Assembly (NCBI GenBank): GCA_025642065.1
Contig: JAODUP010000127.1
Coordinates: 784,501-848,500, forward strand
DNA from: Paralvinella palmiformis
Taxonomy: Eukaryota > Annelida > Polychaeta > Terebellida > Alvinellidae
Direction of reading: 5' to 3'
Length of the DNA stretch: 64,000 bases
Positions 38,701-47,715 of this stretch are shown here, in pieces; the first letter of the stretch is position 1; each line of letters starts with the position of its first letter. The notes beneath the pieces were generated by a model. The model ran no database searches. It saw only the letters and a list, made by a program, of their open reading frames with translations, and had not been told where the DNA came from. A program made the position numbers and the translations under genes.

Positions 38701-39418
38701 TCTTAGCATTACATATTTAAAAAATATTTTCTGAGGATGGACTGTCCCTTTAAGTAAATTTGTCATTAACTCAAAGTTCATGTTTCAGTTTCTGGCCCTT
38801 TCTGGGCAAAATATCTTCACAACAGTTATAGCCTTGATTTATATCCATAAGATTACTTCAGTTAAATAGAGGTATATCATATGATTGCATTCTGGGAAAG
38901 TATCTACTGATATTGCAGCATCATGCATCATCTAAAAAGACATCTCCCACAGATTAAAGAATAGTTCAGTCAACAAAATGAGATACCTAATATTATCATT
39001 GTAATTTGAATTGTATTAAGAGAGTAGTCAATTATAATTACAATTATATTAGTTGCCAGCTTTGAACTTGTTTTCCAAAAGGGTTGCCAGTCAGGCACAT
39101 ACCTCAGGTTTGACTGATACTGAGGTTATTATGGAGGGAAAAAACACCCATTCACTCCAATAAACCAAATTAATTATACAATTTTGTTTGTAATTTATAA
39201 TTATGTTGTAATTGAAGTTCTTTCTGGATTAATTGCAAAATAATTTTAAATGTATTTGGAAAAAAATAACAATCACCATGTCACATCGGTTTTCAGGAAT
39301 TCATGCTGGTCCAAATGGATACAGAACACTGAGACTGCGTCCTGCATTGATATTTGGTCACCATCATGCTGATATTTTCTTGGAAGCATTTGAGAAAGTT
39401 CTGCAAGAAAGTAAATGA
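13539..39418 (+). CDS. ABAT: 4-aminobutyrate aminotransferase, mitochondrial (ABAT copy 2), 13 coding exons
   Basis: GABA transaminase transfers the amino group of GABA to 2-oxoglutarate, giving succinate semialdehyde and glutamate, in the mitochondrial matrix with PLP. The spliced frame is 1467 bases, 488 residues plus TGA, close to the human precursor of 500. The first ~22 residues ([22 protein letters not shown]) are basic and lack acids, as a mitochondrial targeting peptide should. Visible family features: IPGPES near 37-42, CGAC with the Fe-S cysteines at about 151 and 154, [25 protein letters not shown] with Asp about 314, TFSKKM with the PLP lysine about 345, and NTWFGDPSK. All junctions are AG/GT and in phase. 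Introns total about 24 kb and hold many repeats. It is the downstream, intact member of a tandem pair. The fold-type I class-III aminotransferase assignment is secure; ABAT rather than a relative rests on the Fe-S cysteines and overall match. Confidence 0.95.
13692..14094. repeat. Probable inverted-repeat MITE in intron 1
   Basis: The left end AGGGTTGGCAGGTTTAACCC is mirrored at the right end by the complement of GTTAAACTCCAAACCCT; several more GTTTAA/TTAAAC motifs lie inside both ends. No clear target-site duplication was found. Confidence 0.5.
14530..14657 (+). CDS. ABAT: ABAT copy 2 exon 2
   Basis: Acceptor ATTAG, donor GTAAAC at 14658. Reads [20 protein letters not shown] then [20 protein letters not shown] and FQ. 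Enters in phase 1, leaves in phase 0. Confidence 0.92.
16150..16455. repeat. Dispersed repeat, first copy
   Basis: Shares a colinear series of blocks with 19128-19412, for example GAAATGAGGATTGGGT/GAAATGGGGTGTGGAT, CACTTTGCTCT and TTTCCTTTCCTG. Family not recognised. Confidence 0.55.
16975..17120. repeat. Diverged direct duplication, left copy
   Basis: Blocks such as GGGTCTCA, ATACCTTA, TCTGTTTCTGCCATTGA and AAATATAG recur in order at 17835-18045. Element type unknown. Confidence 0.45.
17725..17800. repeat. Short inverted repeat
   Basis: TAGCACAACTTGGCCAT is mirrored 20 bases later by ATGGCCGAGTTGTGCTA with one mismatch: a stem of about 17 bp. Confidence 0.7.
17835..18045. repeat. Diverged direct duplication, right copy
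   Basis: Pairs with 16975-17120 through shared blocks around TCTGTTCCTGCCATTGA. Confidence 0.45.
19128..19412. repeat. Dispersed repeat, second copy, abutting ABAT exon 3
   Basis: Related to 16150-16455. It stops about 20 bases short of the exon 3 start at 19432, so the upstream part of the splice-site region may be repeat-derived. Confidence 0.55.
19432..19549 (+). CDS. ABAT: ABAT copy 2 exon 3
   Basis: Acceptor TGCAG, donor GTAAGT at 19550. Reads [20 protein letters not shown] then [20 protein letters not shown]. 118 bases, phase 1 out. Confidence 0.93.
23038..23087 (+). CDS. ABAT: ABAT copy 2 exon 4
   Basis: Acceptor TTACAG, donor GTTAGT at 23088. Completes Gly and reads [16 protein letters not shown]. 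The donor is the same GTTAGT as in copy 1. Confidence 0.92.
23237..23317 (+). CDS. ABAT: ABAT copy 2 exon 5
   Basis: Acceptor TTACAG, donor GTAAGT at 23318. Reads [20 protein letters not shown] then LQKALMS. Confidence 0.93.
25155..25250 (-). repeat. LINE/SINE 3' tail fragment, minus strand
   Basis: Complement reads a short body ending GGCACTACAGAAGTTTATT followed by (ATT)n, the tail type of L2-like LINEs and their SINEs. Confidence 0.5.
25403..25540 (+). repeat. L2-like LINE 3' end, copy 1 of 2
   Basis: Contains ACTCCTACTATTGAAGGGCA and an ATTATTATTA end, resembling the 3' end of the LINE fragment at 46250-46330. Repeated almost whole at 25582-25723. Confidence 0.55.
25582..25723 (+). repeat. 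L2-like LINE 3' end, copy 2 of 2
   Basis: Direct repeat of 25403-25540 in the same orientation, separated by about 40 bases of TA-rich sequence. Confidence 0.55.
28144..28236 (+). CDS. ABAT: ABAT copy 2 exon 6 (Fe-S cysteine exon)
   Basis: Acceptor ACTAG, donor GTAAGA at 28237. Reads [20 protein letters not shown] then [11 protein letters not shown]. The CGAC cysteines match the pair that holds the 2Fe-2S cluster between subunits in mammalian ABAT. Confidence 0.93.
28298..28331. repeat. (TA)n microsatellite
   Basis: TA tract 60 bases downstream of exon 6. Confidence 0.9.
29094..29220 (+). CDS. ABAT: ABAT copy 2 exon 7
   Basis: Acceptor AACAG, donor GTGCGT at 29221. Reads [20 protein letters not shown] then [20 protein letters not shown] and TMG. 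AFHGRT is the conserved class-III aminotransferase motif. Phase 1 out. Confidence 0.93.
29441..29472. repeat. Perfect 32-bp palindrome
   Basis: Each half reads AAATATGGTTGAATAA toward the centre with no spacer. It lies in intron 7 of ABAT copy 2. Confidence 0.95.
30142..30290 (+). CDS. ABAT: ABAT copy 2 exon 8
   Basis: Acceptor ATTAG, donor GTATGG at 30291. Reads [20 protein letters not shown] then [20 protein letters not shown] and [10 protein letters not shown]. Confidence 0.93.
30961..31098 (+). CDS. ABAT: ABAT copy 2 exon 9
   Basis: Acceptor TCACAG, donor GTATGT at 31099. Reads [20 protein letters not shown] then [26 protein letters not shown]. EPIQxEGGD is a conserved ABAT active-site segment. 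Confidence 0.95.
31317..31493 (-). mobile_element. tRNA-derived SINE, family A, minus strand
   Basis: Complement of the 7126 element, with the A-box-like GTGGTCTAGCGGTAG and the TAGCCTACC... body. Flanked by 10-bp repeats CCTTGTTTAT at 31307-31316 and 31494-31503. It lies in the same intron (9) as the copy 1 SINE but in the opposite orientation with a different target site, so it is an independent insertion. Confidence 0.8.
31583..31735 (+). mobile_element. tRNA-derived SINE, family A, partial head
   Basis: Body motifs GTTCGAATCTCAG, GGGCATATCTGAA and CCATTTAGCCTACCATGTGC match the 7126 element; part of the tRNA-like head is missing. Confidence 0.75.
32100..32160 (-). repeat. L2-like 3' tail, minus strand
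   Basis: Complement reads AAGTGCTATAGAAATATAG followed by ATAATAATAATT, the usual L2-like terminal shape. Confidence 0.4.
32241..32298. repeat. (CA)n-(TA)n microsatellite
   Basis: CA then TA dinucleotides in intron 9 of ABAT copy 2. Confidence 0.9.
32485..32652 (+). CDS. ABAT: ABAT copy 2 exon 10 (PLP-lysine exon)
   Basis: Acceptor TTTCAG, donor GTCCGT at 32653. Reads [20 protein letters not shown] then [20 protein letters not shown] and [16 protein letters not shown]. The Asp of DEVQ contacts the PLP ring nitrogen and the first Lys of SKK forms the Schiff base in mammalian ABAT. Nearly identical to copy 1 exon 10 (7364-7531). Confidence 0.95.
33625..34045. repeat. Dispersed repeat of unknown type, first copy
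   Basis: Long colinear similarity with 56950-57240: CACTTTATTTAATCTATC, CTTGTCAATCAATTCACA, CAGAAACATTTCA, TATTTATATG and GTCCTTATCAAAG in the same order. This copy has an extra internal ~100 bases. Confidence 0.75.
35962..36108 (+). CDS. ABAT: ABAT copy 2 exon 11
   Basis: Acceptor TTTAG, donor GTATAG at 36109. Reads [20 protein letters not shown] then [20 protein letters not shown] and LFKGMRQLQ. Confidence 0.93.
36415..36650. repeat. Interspersed repeat with CCTGGAA-type motifs
   Basis: GGTCCTTGAAAACCTGGAAT, AAAGTCCTGGAATTTG and, near the other end, AAGGTCCTGGAAAGTCCTGG form internal direct repeats. This looks like a transposon-derived repeat; no second copy was seen in the window. Confidence 0.4.
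36975..37145 (+). repeat. tRNA-derived SINE, family B
   Basis: B-box-like GAGTTCGAATCTGACTC in the head, then ATGCCCCTCAGCTAGG and CCAGGTGTGACCAGCACTGG, shared with the 5027 element. Confidence 0.6.
37218..37330 (+). mobile_element. tRNA-derived SINE, family A, 5' part
   Basis: CCGTGGTCTAGTTGGCAGCGC head, AAGTTCGAATCTCGGCC B box and GGGCATATCTGAAGGATG body; the 3' part is lost. Confidence 0.75.
37804..37915 (+). CDS. ABAT: ABAT copy 2 exon 12
   Basis: Acceptor ATCAG, donor GTAATT at 37916. Reads [20 protein letters not shown] then [17 protein letters not shown]. Phase 1 out, completed as Gly by exon 13. Confidence 0.93.
38108..38753. mobile_element. TTAA-flanked MITE, 646 bp, in ABAT intron 12
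   Basis: Left end TTAAAGGGATAGTCCACCCT and right end complement TTAAAGGGACAGTCCATCCT form terminal inverted repeats of about 33 bp, each starting at a TTAA. A TTAA duplication points to piggyBac- or Kolobok-type transposition. Inner inverted pairs GCCATT/AATGGC and two TGACGTCA-like sites also lie symmetrically. A short frame from 38424 reads [14 protein letters not shown] and then stops, perhaps a relic of a larger autonomous element. Confidence 0.85.
39297..39418 (+). CDS. ABAT: ABAT copy 2 exon 13 with stop
   Basis: Acceptor TTTCAG. Reads [20 protein letters not shown] then [20 protein letters not shown] and TGA at 39416-39418. The RLRPALIF...HHAD end is typical of ABAT C-termini. Confidence 0.95.
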
Positions 39419-40550
39419 TGTATCGTGTTTTCGCATTATCGTCATCTCTGTAAGATATCCTTAATTTAGTTACTACCTTTGATGTCTTTTTCCATCCTAG
39501 TTGTTTATGTCATATATTTTGATCTGTTATCAATTTCTTTATCTGTTATCTGATACATTATATTATTATGTTAATCTATGCATAAATATCACTGATGTAT
39601 TCCATCAGTTTATATGCTGAACATGTTCATACTCGTATATAATTGTGTGACACAATGGTGCCAGTTGTGGTTTCCAGAAATTTACAGAGGTATTTGTTGT
39701 GTTGTGTTGTCATCAAAATGTCTACATTGATACCACATCACGTTCTCCTTCCTGTGCCATAAATTAAGAAGCTTCTGATTCAGTTGATTTATGGATTATA
39801 TGTATTTGTTTTTCTTGTGATGTAGGCATAGGTAATATTAAATATGCTGTCACTATGAAGATTATAATTTTTATACTTAGTACTTATAGTGTGTGTATGT
39901 GTGTGTGTGTGATCAAATTATTTCTTGAAATCAGTTGACCACATACAAGATGTCAGTATTTACTTTTTGAACAAAGCTTTCACTTGCCACATGAAACTTC
40001 TCCAAAATTTTCATTTATCAAGTTAAAACCATCCATGTAATTAAATAGATGAAGCCTGATAGTAGTTAAGGAAACAGAATGAAGGTATTATTCAGAAAAT
40101 ATGTTAAACTAATTTAAAATTAACCAGAACTTCTAATCAAACAACCTACATAAAAACCTAGACAATATATGATGGCACCTGTTTTCCCAAATGATTGTTC
40201 AGAAATATATTATGAAAAGACAACACATTAACCCCAAACCAACAGTGAAGTTGCATTTATTTTAAATGACCCAGTATCTTTTGCTTATTGAAAATGTACA
40301 GTTTATAACAGCACATCTCTTCCACCGGAATAGTTTCGAAGGAGGTGACTTCAACTGTGTTTAAAGTTCTTGACATACTGTCAAATAGCATGCACATTTA
40401 TTTAATGGGATACTATCTTTAATACAGACACCAGTCTAGTACGATTTAAAATTGTGAAACTTGTTAATGCGCACAAAATGTTAAGTTAGCAGCTTGTTAG
40501 CTCATTATATACCATACTGATGAGCATCGGCATAAAATATATCATGTTTT
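39419..40550. other. ABAT copy 2 3' UTR and intergenic DNA
   Basis: No second gene seen. The 3' UTR end is not certain: no canonical AATAAA was noticed close to the stop, though ATTAAA occurs near 39836. Confidence 0.4.
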
Positions 40551-40942
40551 TTGTAGGCGGCAAAATACCTCTCCGCAGTAGTTAGTACAGCAGAGAGTGA
40601 CCATTTATTAGATGAAATAGCTCATGAAGATAAAGGTGTGTCATATCAGTATCGGTCTATTCCTATTATTGTTCAGATATCTGTGTAAAATGCCAAACAT
40701 TTCAGAATTCTTTATCATCAAAAACTAATTTATTTTTTATTCATATTATAATGATATATTGATCGTGTTGTTTAAATCTATTTAGTCAGAAGTTTCCTCT
40801 CCATAACACATTTCTTAATTAAAAACCGTTAATAATCTTTCCTACTTATATGTATCCTAATGTAGCATTGCAGAAGATTTAATATTTTATGGCATTAACA
40901 AATACTTTGGTATTAAATTATTTTCATATATGCTTGAGTCAG

Positions 40943-40973
<31 letters not shown>

Positions 40974-40978
<5 letters not shown>

Positions 40979-41648
40979 AGAATCCATTAATCTGACAAGG
41001 TTTGTCACATAATAATATGTCGGATAAACGAGAATGTCAGAATATCGAGTCTGTGACATACCGGTAGTCTGTATCGCAAATTTTTAAATCATAAAGATAT
41101 ACCTCCATATTTAAACCAATATTCAATAAGATATAGAATGGCATTGAAGCCATTGATCATTTTGATGTTTGTTAATTACAGACACGATAAAGAAATACTC
41201 TTGTCACTTAGTCCATCAGATTAACTCATGATCTGCTCATTGGAAAGATCACACATTTGTGTTTTTAGTTAGCCATGAATGATTATGATTGGCTGTTAGA
41301 TAGCCACAAGCATCGTGTGTCAGTGTGTATGGCTGGGATGATTGTAATTGGTTACAATATATCAATTATTGTGGTTAGGCAGGTTAATGAACCATTACTG
41401 ACAACATGTTGGTGTGTCTTGCATGACTGAACCAGCTGAAATATTTGGCAACATTTTCCTGGTGTCGGATTATCGAGGTCATTTTACATTGAATTGTCAT
41501 ATTCTGTTGGCAAAATGAAAAGAATGCGGAACACGAGTTTGTTGGATTAAAGAGTCATTTATAATGGAGCTATATCCATCACAGGCAATAATTTGTTGAA
41601 TGTTGAATTTATCGGATAAACAATGTCCAGATTAATAGATTCTGACTG
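40974..41648. mobile_element. pogo/mariner-like MITE, 675 bp, inside a TA tract
   Basis: Left end AGTCAGAATCCATTAATCTG and right-end complement CAGTCAGAATCTATTAATCT give inverted repeats of about 32 bp. Both ends are bordered by TA within (TA)n runs, as expected for TA-targeting mariner or pogo transposons. No transposase frame is present. Confidence 0.8.
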
Positions 41649-41879
41649 TATATATATATATATATATCACTATGTGTGTGTGTGTGTTTATTTTTTATTA
41701 TTTGTGTGTTATGCTCTTAGAACAACTTATATTTGATAGATTGTTATACAGGAGCAGCTGTTGTGCCAACTGTTGTTTGCCTGTCTTAGTATTAAATGTC
41801 AAATATTTAAACAGATTTGCCTAGATGTTAGCATCTTGTTGTAGTATTGATATTTGAATTACCAAGATAATAAATGTAT

Positions 41880-42649
41880 CACTAAGCTCTGGAGTGTTCC
41901 CTTCTCATTTTAAACATGACAATGTAAACACTTTTCTTAAGAAACTATCTTTACCAGACAATGACCTAAATAACTATAGACCTATTTCTAATCTATCTTT
42001 CATATCTAAAGTATTAGAAGAAAAAAGAGTTGTATCCAGTCGTGAATGTTCACTTAAACTTAAATCGCCCGTCTAATGCTTTTCAGTCTGCTTACAAACT
42101 CTACTAAAAGTTCATAACGACATAGCACTAAACATGGACTCGGGAAAGGTCACAGCACTAACACTTAGATTTTTTGACCCTATTGATTATTCAAACGATT
42201 GCTGCAGCACTCGTATCTAGTAGGCTTGATTACTGCAACTCCTTTCCCATTCGGTTCCACTGCTGAAATCTCTTCATCGGCTCCCTGGTCAATCTGGCAT
42301 TATTTTCAAACTCTGCATCATTGCCTATCAAACTCTTTCTTCCGGAGAACCTTCGTATCTATTGTCCATGCTTTGTTTAGTACCCAAGCCCGGAGAGTTC
42401 CGGTTTTCACTTGTTGTCTATTCCCAGGGTTAAAACTCATACTGACACTGTTGCTTTTTCGGTTGCTGTCCCTACTCTTTGGAATTCACTCCCTCAACAT
42501 GTTAAGTCATCAGATAGCATATTTTATTTCCGTCATCATTTGAGAACTTGCTTATCTTTCCTAAGTTTCCACTAAATCCAATCATTTGCTGATGATTTTG
42601 GATCATACCTTGACTATGATATTGCCCAACCCCTCTACTAGGTGCGCCA

Positions 42650-42650
<1 letters not shown>
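41880..42650 (+). mobile_element. Internally deleted L2/CR1-like LINE fragment
   Basis: 41894-42076 reads an RT N-terminal segment (FKHDNVNTFLKKLSLPDND, LNNYRPISNLSFISKVLEE). LLKVHNDIALNMDSGKVTAL follows in another frame, then the motif order jumps to the post-RT region (LKSLHRLPGQSGIIFKLCII, GEPSYL). Stops and frame changes show it is dead. Confidence 0.8.
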
Positions 42651-42684
<34 letters not shown>

Positions 42685-43909
42685 CAATGTTTATTACCTT
42701 TCTGTTAGTTTTGTATATGTAGCAAAATAAATAATAAAGTATACTGTCTTTTATCCCTTTTTATTCATAAGGTTATATTAATACAGTGTTGTAAGAAAGT
42801 GAATATCAAAACAAAACAAATTCATTAAAAAACACCAAGAAGTCAAATAATTATAATTAATAACAACATTTTTAATTAAATTACTGATGCATGATATTTA
42901 CAATATGAAACTAAAGATAGACTTCCTGTACATTTCAGGATAACATTTGATGCTGCCAGTGACAAACCTGGATGCTCCTGGCACTACACCTTATACTTAA
43001 ATTTATATATAAATACAAAAAACAAATAAATCATCTGTGAAAAATTTATACAAAAATAACCTGATATTTATAGAATATCGCTGCATACTATTAGCTGATT
43101 GGTTTTGATTTAAAGCCATTATATACACTATATTGACTTATTTATAATAAAAAAACTATCTTTTAGTCAATATACAGCTATTCCACTAATGTCACAATAA
43201 TCGTATACTTAGAAGATTGTTTCTCATCTCCACTTTTTAATAATGATACAATTTTATCAATTTGTATACAATTTCGTGATCAATGCCTTTTCATAGACAT
43301 GTTACAAATATATGTAAGTACTTTTATATAATGCTTTGAGTAGATTATTTTTAATAAGCCTATTTATATCATTGAATTCACTACTGATATTATTATTCTT
43401 TCTTTTTTGTTTAGTATTTTATTTAGTACTTCAACTGTATTTTAAATATCACTTTTACAGTGCAGGTGTCTCGTGTTATGTAATTGTGCAGTGATTGGAA
43501 CATCAGGTATACCACAAACATCCAGGATATGGTTCCTATATAGTTGTCATCTGTGTTCTCACTAGAGTCGTACCGTAGTCATATGTACTAGGCATGACCA
43601 AATACTAAGGCTGAACAGATCACTGACTCGATCATCTGAATTATGTCACACATGACTATCCTTACTGAAGTAACGAGCAGATATTTCAGTAATGGACTAA
43701 CCTCCAGAATCACTACAAAATATATGGGCACGGTTCAAAAGAGACAGATTTGAACCTGTATATTATTTTCAAAATAAGGTAGCCAGGTCTATTAAGAAAT
43801 AATAAACTGTTACTAGTCGCCATTAATTAATTTACACTTTCTTCATCTCAATCAATTATTAGTCTCCTCTGAAAATAATCTCGATGAAAGCTATCACCAT
43901 TTTCATAAT

Positions 43910-43945
<36 letters not shown>

Positions 43946-44317
43946 CTGGTTCCGATCGACATCAACTTACCTGAGAATCCTTCAACAATGGAGGATTTCC
44001 AACTCGCTGTGTTTCGTTATTGGTTTTATAAATATATGAAAGCAGTGAGCCAGTGATTTATCTCGATCTACGGTAATAGTCACACCATGGACATATGTGG
44101 CCGAGAGACGACTCCCTGGAGAAATGAGATGATCATCCTACGTGTCATTATACCGGGTTAGAAACCAGATCGGTCGACCTAATGATTTTCAGCTTAGCAT
44201 GTTACCTATTGTATTACAGAGGATAGGGTGGCTTTATGTCAAATTAAGGTCCCATTTAGGAACTCTTTCTCTTACTAATCTATGTTTGAGATATATATTT
44301 ACAAGTATTATCAGACT

Positions 44318-44358
<41 letters not shown>

Positions 44359-45316
44359 GATAGATCTATTAGACACAATTAAGAAGTTAATTGGAAAAAA
44401 GGAGGTGCGTTTAAACCACAACTAATCATAATGACAGAAACAATATCCATATCTACAGGGAATTGTTCTAGACTCGTAGTATTCGTTGGAAGAATGAATT
44501 AAAAAAATATCAAACACCTTATATATAATAAAGTTTGAACGTGTTACTCTATTCACTGATATAGCTAAAATACAGCTTGACGTACGTATGTAGCCTAACA
44601 GGTTTGTCACGAGTTATTAATTGCTACCTTCCCATTAATTATCTAATTTAATCACGTATTTCAACTTTTATTTTCGTCAATGTTATTTCATTGTTCCCAT
44701 TCCCATATTATACATTGATCACACACTATATATAGCTGGTTCTATATATATATAAATCGTGCAGCTTTAGGTTGAACTAATTCAACAGAATCAACGTCTA
44801 TTATGAGTCATTCATCCCACACTACTACTATAGTACCAGACCATAATCAAATAGGTAAATTGATGTAGTTGACGATTGCAACAATTGTGTCGAAGAATTC
44901 CGATTGTTTTAATTGCTATAGTTGTTGCAGTACATATGCCTGATACAACATTCATATCGGAAATCACTTGGAATGGAGATCCCGAACTACTTTGTATCAT
45001 TAATCTGACTGTCGTAGGATGCAACCACTCAGTCCACTGAGATAATACGAATGACGATCGAGGTGGATATTTCAGATTTAAAATGGTCAAGACGATCGAT
45101 GTACGCTAGCTGTTAGTTGTATTTCATTCATTCCCCAGATATCTACCCATTAGGATATTGATACTCATCTGGCCGCAAACAATCATCTACAAATAACCTC
45201 ACCTGGAAATGTACATGCAGCTGATAATGGATCATTAATAAATTATATGAATAATTTGGGACTGCATGGACAAGTTCCATGCATTGGGCCCCCTGATGAA
45301 AATATATATATATATA

Positions 45317-45360
<44 letters not shown>

Positions 45361-45436
45361 TCCCGAAAAGCCACAGTCCTCCGTCTAATCCATCCATGAA
45401 GCAGTAGTTTCTCATCTTATTTCGTTGTATCTAAAG
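42650..45436. other. Intergenic, AT-rich
   Basis: No gene recognised. TA tracts at 42650-42680, 43914-43944, 44324-44356 and 45302-45358. AGCTGGTTC follows a TA tract at 43945 and again at 44736, perhaps pieces of one repeat. Confidence 0.5.
45302..45358. repeat. (TA)n microsatellite
   Basis: TA run with one TTTT interruption. Confidence 0.9.
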
Positions 45437-47099
45437 CTAATCCGGGACATTTAGCCAACGGACACTTAGCCAACGGACATTTAGCCATTATTTGCAGGGG
45501 GGACATTTTGCCAACATTCACTATAAATAGACAGTTGTTTCAATAAATACAAAACACAGTGTATGTAATTTTATTTTGGTAATTCATTGTACGAATGAAA
45601 ACCCCCCCCACAAAGGTAAAATATATACATGTCTCGTATTCTAAAACTTGCAAACACGGATGTTACATATGTAGTCTACACCTGTTATATTCAATCGTCA
45701 TAGTGTATGCAATTGTATTTTATTCAACTCATTGTACGAATGTAATCATCACAAAGTAATGTCTTATACTCAAAAATTTGCAAACACAAACATTGCATAT
45801 AATAAATTCTTTATCTCTGACATGTTGTCCATATAGGTATACATTAATCGCCTTCAGCCAAAATATGATCATATCACCCCAATTCTTCAAAAACGACATT
45901 GGCAGTGTATCCATTTCAAGATTTTGTTAATAACTTATCAATCTATTCATTATATGGCCCCATAATACCTGTGTGAACTTGTGTCCATTAGAAAGTCATC
46001 CAGTCAAATACTATTGCAGGTGCTAGTATCTCGGCTCAAGTCATATGGTGATTGTGCGTTTAGTGTTGCAGCTCCCACTTTGTGGAATAGGTTGCCGGCA
46101 AATATTAGAAATGCGTCGTCTCTTGAAAGTTTTTTATTTGTTCTAAAACACACCTGTTCAAGCTATAGCTAGGTCGCTTTCACAGATAAATAATCATTAT
46201 CTTTTAAATCACTTACAGAGATTTTACAGATATATTATTTAGGGTATTATTATATTACATATTATTTGTACAACGCCTTTGAATGGCTCCTGCTAGTAAG
46301 GGCGCTTTATTAAATATATTATTATTAGTCAATATAATATATTCGTATTATTAAGTCTACGTCGTATAATTTTAATATATTTGTTTGTTTTGTCTATATT
46401 GTTTGCATGTTTTATATTTTTAACTGGGCGCTAAGTATAAATATATTTGAAATAAAAAATTAAAATATTGAGTCATTTAAGAACAGAATAAAACAATCCA
46501 ACAGTAGCCAGCCATATTAATCTCATATAAATATATCGCTCAAATATAATTTATAACTCACAGCTGTATATAATTAATCATCAATCTCGTTCACAGGCTT
46601 CCAGCGTATGTTATGAACTTAATTATGACCCAGGGATGATCGTTCCAGGTGAAAGAAATTAAGTGTCACTGCATGGGGATGATCTGGTCAACTTAATTAA
46701 AGGTACACCAAACAGAAGCACTGTTTACTAAGCCAGATCTAATTGCACTAGGTGACCCTTTTATTCCATAAACCCATGCACGTATTGCATGTTGCATATC
46801 ATTATTTATATTTATGTATAATACTGAAGAAAACAGTATACATTAATATAATGGTTCAAATTGTACAAAAAATCAGCAATAATTATTATGTTGCTAACAT
46901 CTTATCTAAAGATAGGTTTATATTTCCAACATCCATAAACAGAACATAATATTGACAGAGCATACACAAACTAAAAAAAATAACAAATACATGTATATGT
47001 AAGATATAAATTTTTGAATGTTGGTGAAATGTCCCCTCTGCAAATAATAGCTAAATGTTCGCGTTGGCTAAGTGTCCATTGGCTAAATGTCCGGATACC
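45437..47099. mobile_element. Inverted-repeat DNA element, 1.66 kb, with 8-bp target duplication
   Basis: The ends carry imperfect inverted repeats of about 85 bp built from iterated GGACATTTAGCCAAC-type units, followed by TTATTTGCAG and GGGGACATTT. Direct 8-bp repeats ATCTAAAG sit immediately outside at 45429-45436 and 47100-47107. No transposase frame is present; the interior contains a nested LINE fragment (45850-46330). An 8-bp duplication is typical of hAT and P superfamilies, but the superfamily cannot be fixed here. Confidence 0.8.
45850..46330 (+). mobile_element. L2-like LINE 3' end, nested in the 45437 element
   Basis: Reads the C-terminal signature SRLKSYGDCAFSVAAPTLWN then RLPANIRNASSLESF, typical of L2/CR1-type polyproteins, with an upstream stop. 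The 3' end runs GGCTCCTGCTAGTAAGGGCG CTTTATTAAATAT and (ATT)n, as in L2 elements. Confidence 0.85.
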
Positions 47100-47107
47100 A
47101 TCTAAAG

Positions 47108-47257
47108 AAGAGACATCAGCTGTGAGTTTCTGGTCCAAATGTGAGGCCAGGTGACGTACGTATTGTGATTAGCACTTATTGTGACTCACTTAAGTGACGT
47201 ATGCTTTCTAACCCCACGTACGTTGGATAGACATAAATGTATAGTATAAGTGGCAGT

Positions 47258-47313
<56 letters not shown>

Positions 47314-47671
47314 ATATACTTACGAGAACATAGTATGCGCTCTATATCAATTTGTTTTATAAACATATTTTTAAAGAGACAGATCGGTCTGTAATTATAA
47401 CAGCTTTATGGGTGATAGAGTACGCGGTGTGTGTACTATATCTGTTATAGTATTACCCCAATCTTCTATTAATAATGGGTTAACCTCTGGAGACCGATAA
47501 CTATCAGTTTTGGGAGTTATAGATGGTTATATATAGCCAATCCATTCATAGTAACGTATTTGTTATTACAATGTATATCGATCTGGATCAGATGGACAAG
47601 GATTTCCTATATGGTTTCAATTTGTTTATACAGTTTATAATATATCTTGTTCGCATTCACTCAGATCGAAT

Positions 47672-47715
<44 letters not shown>

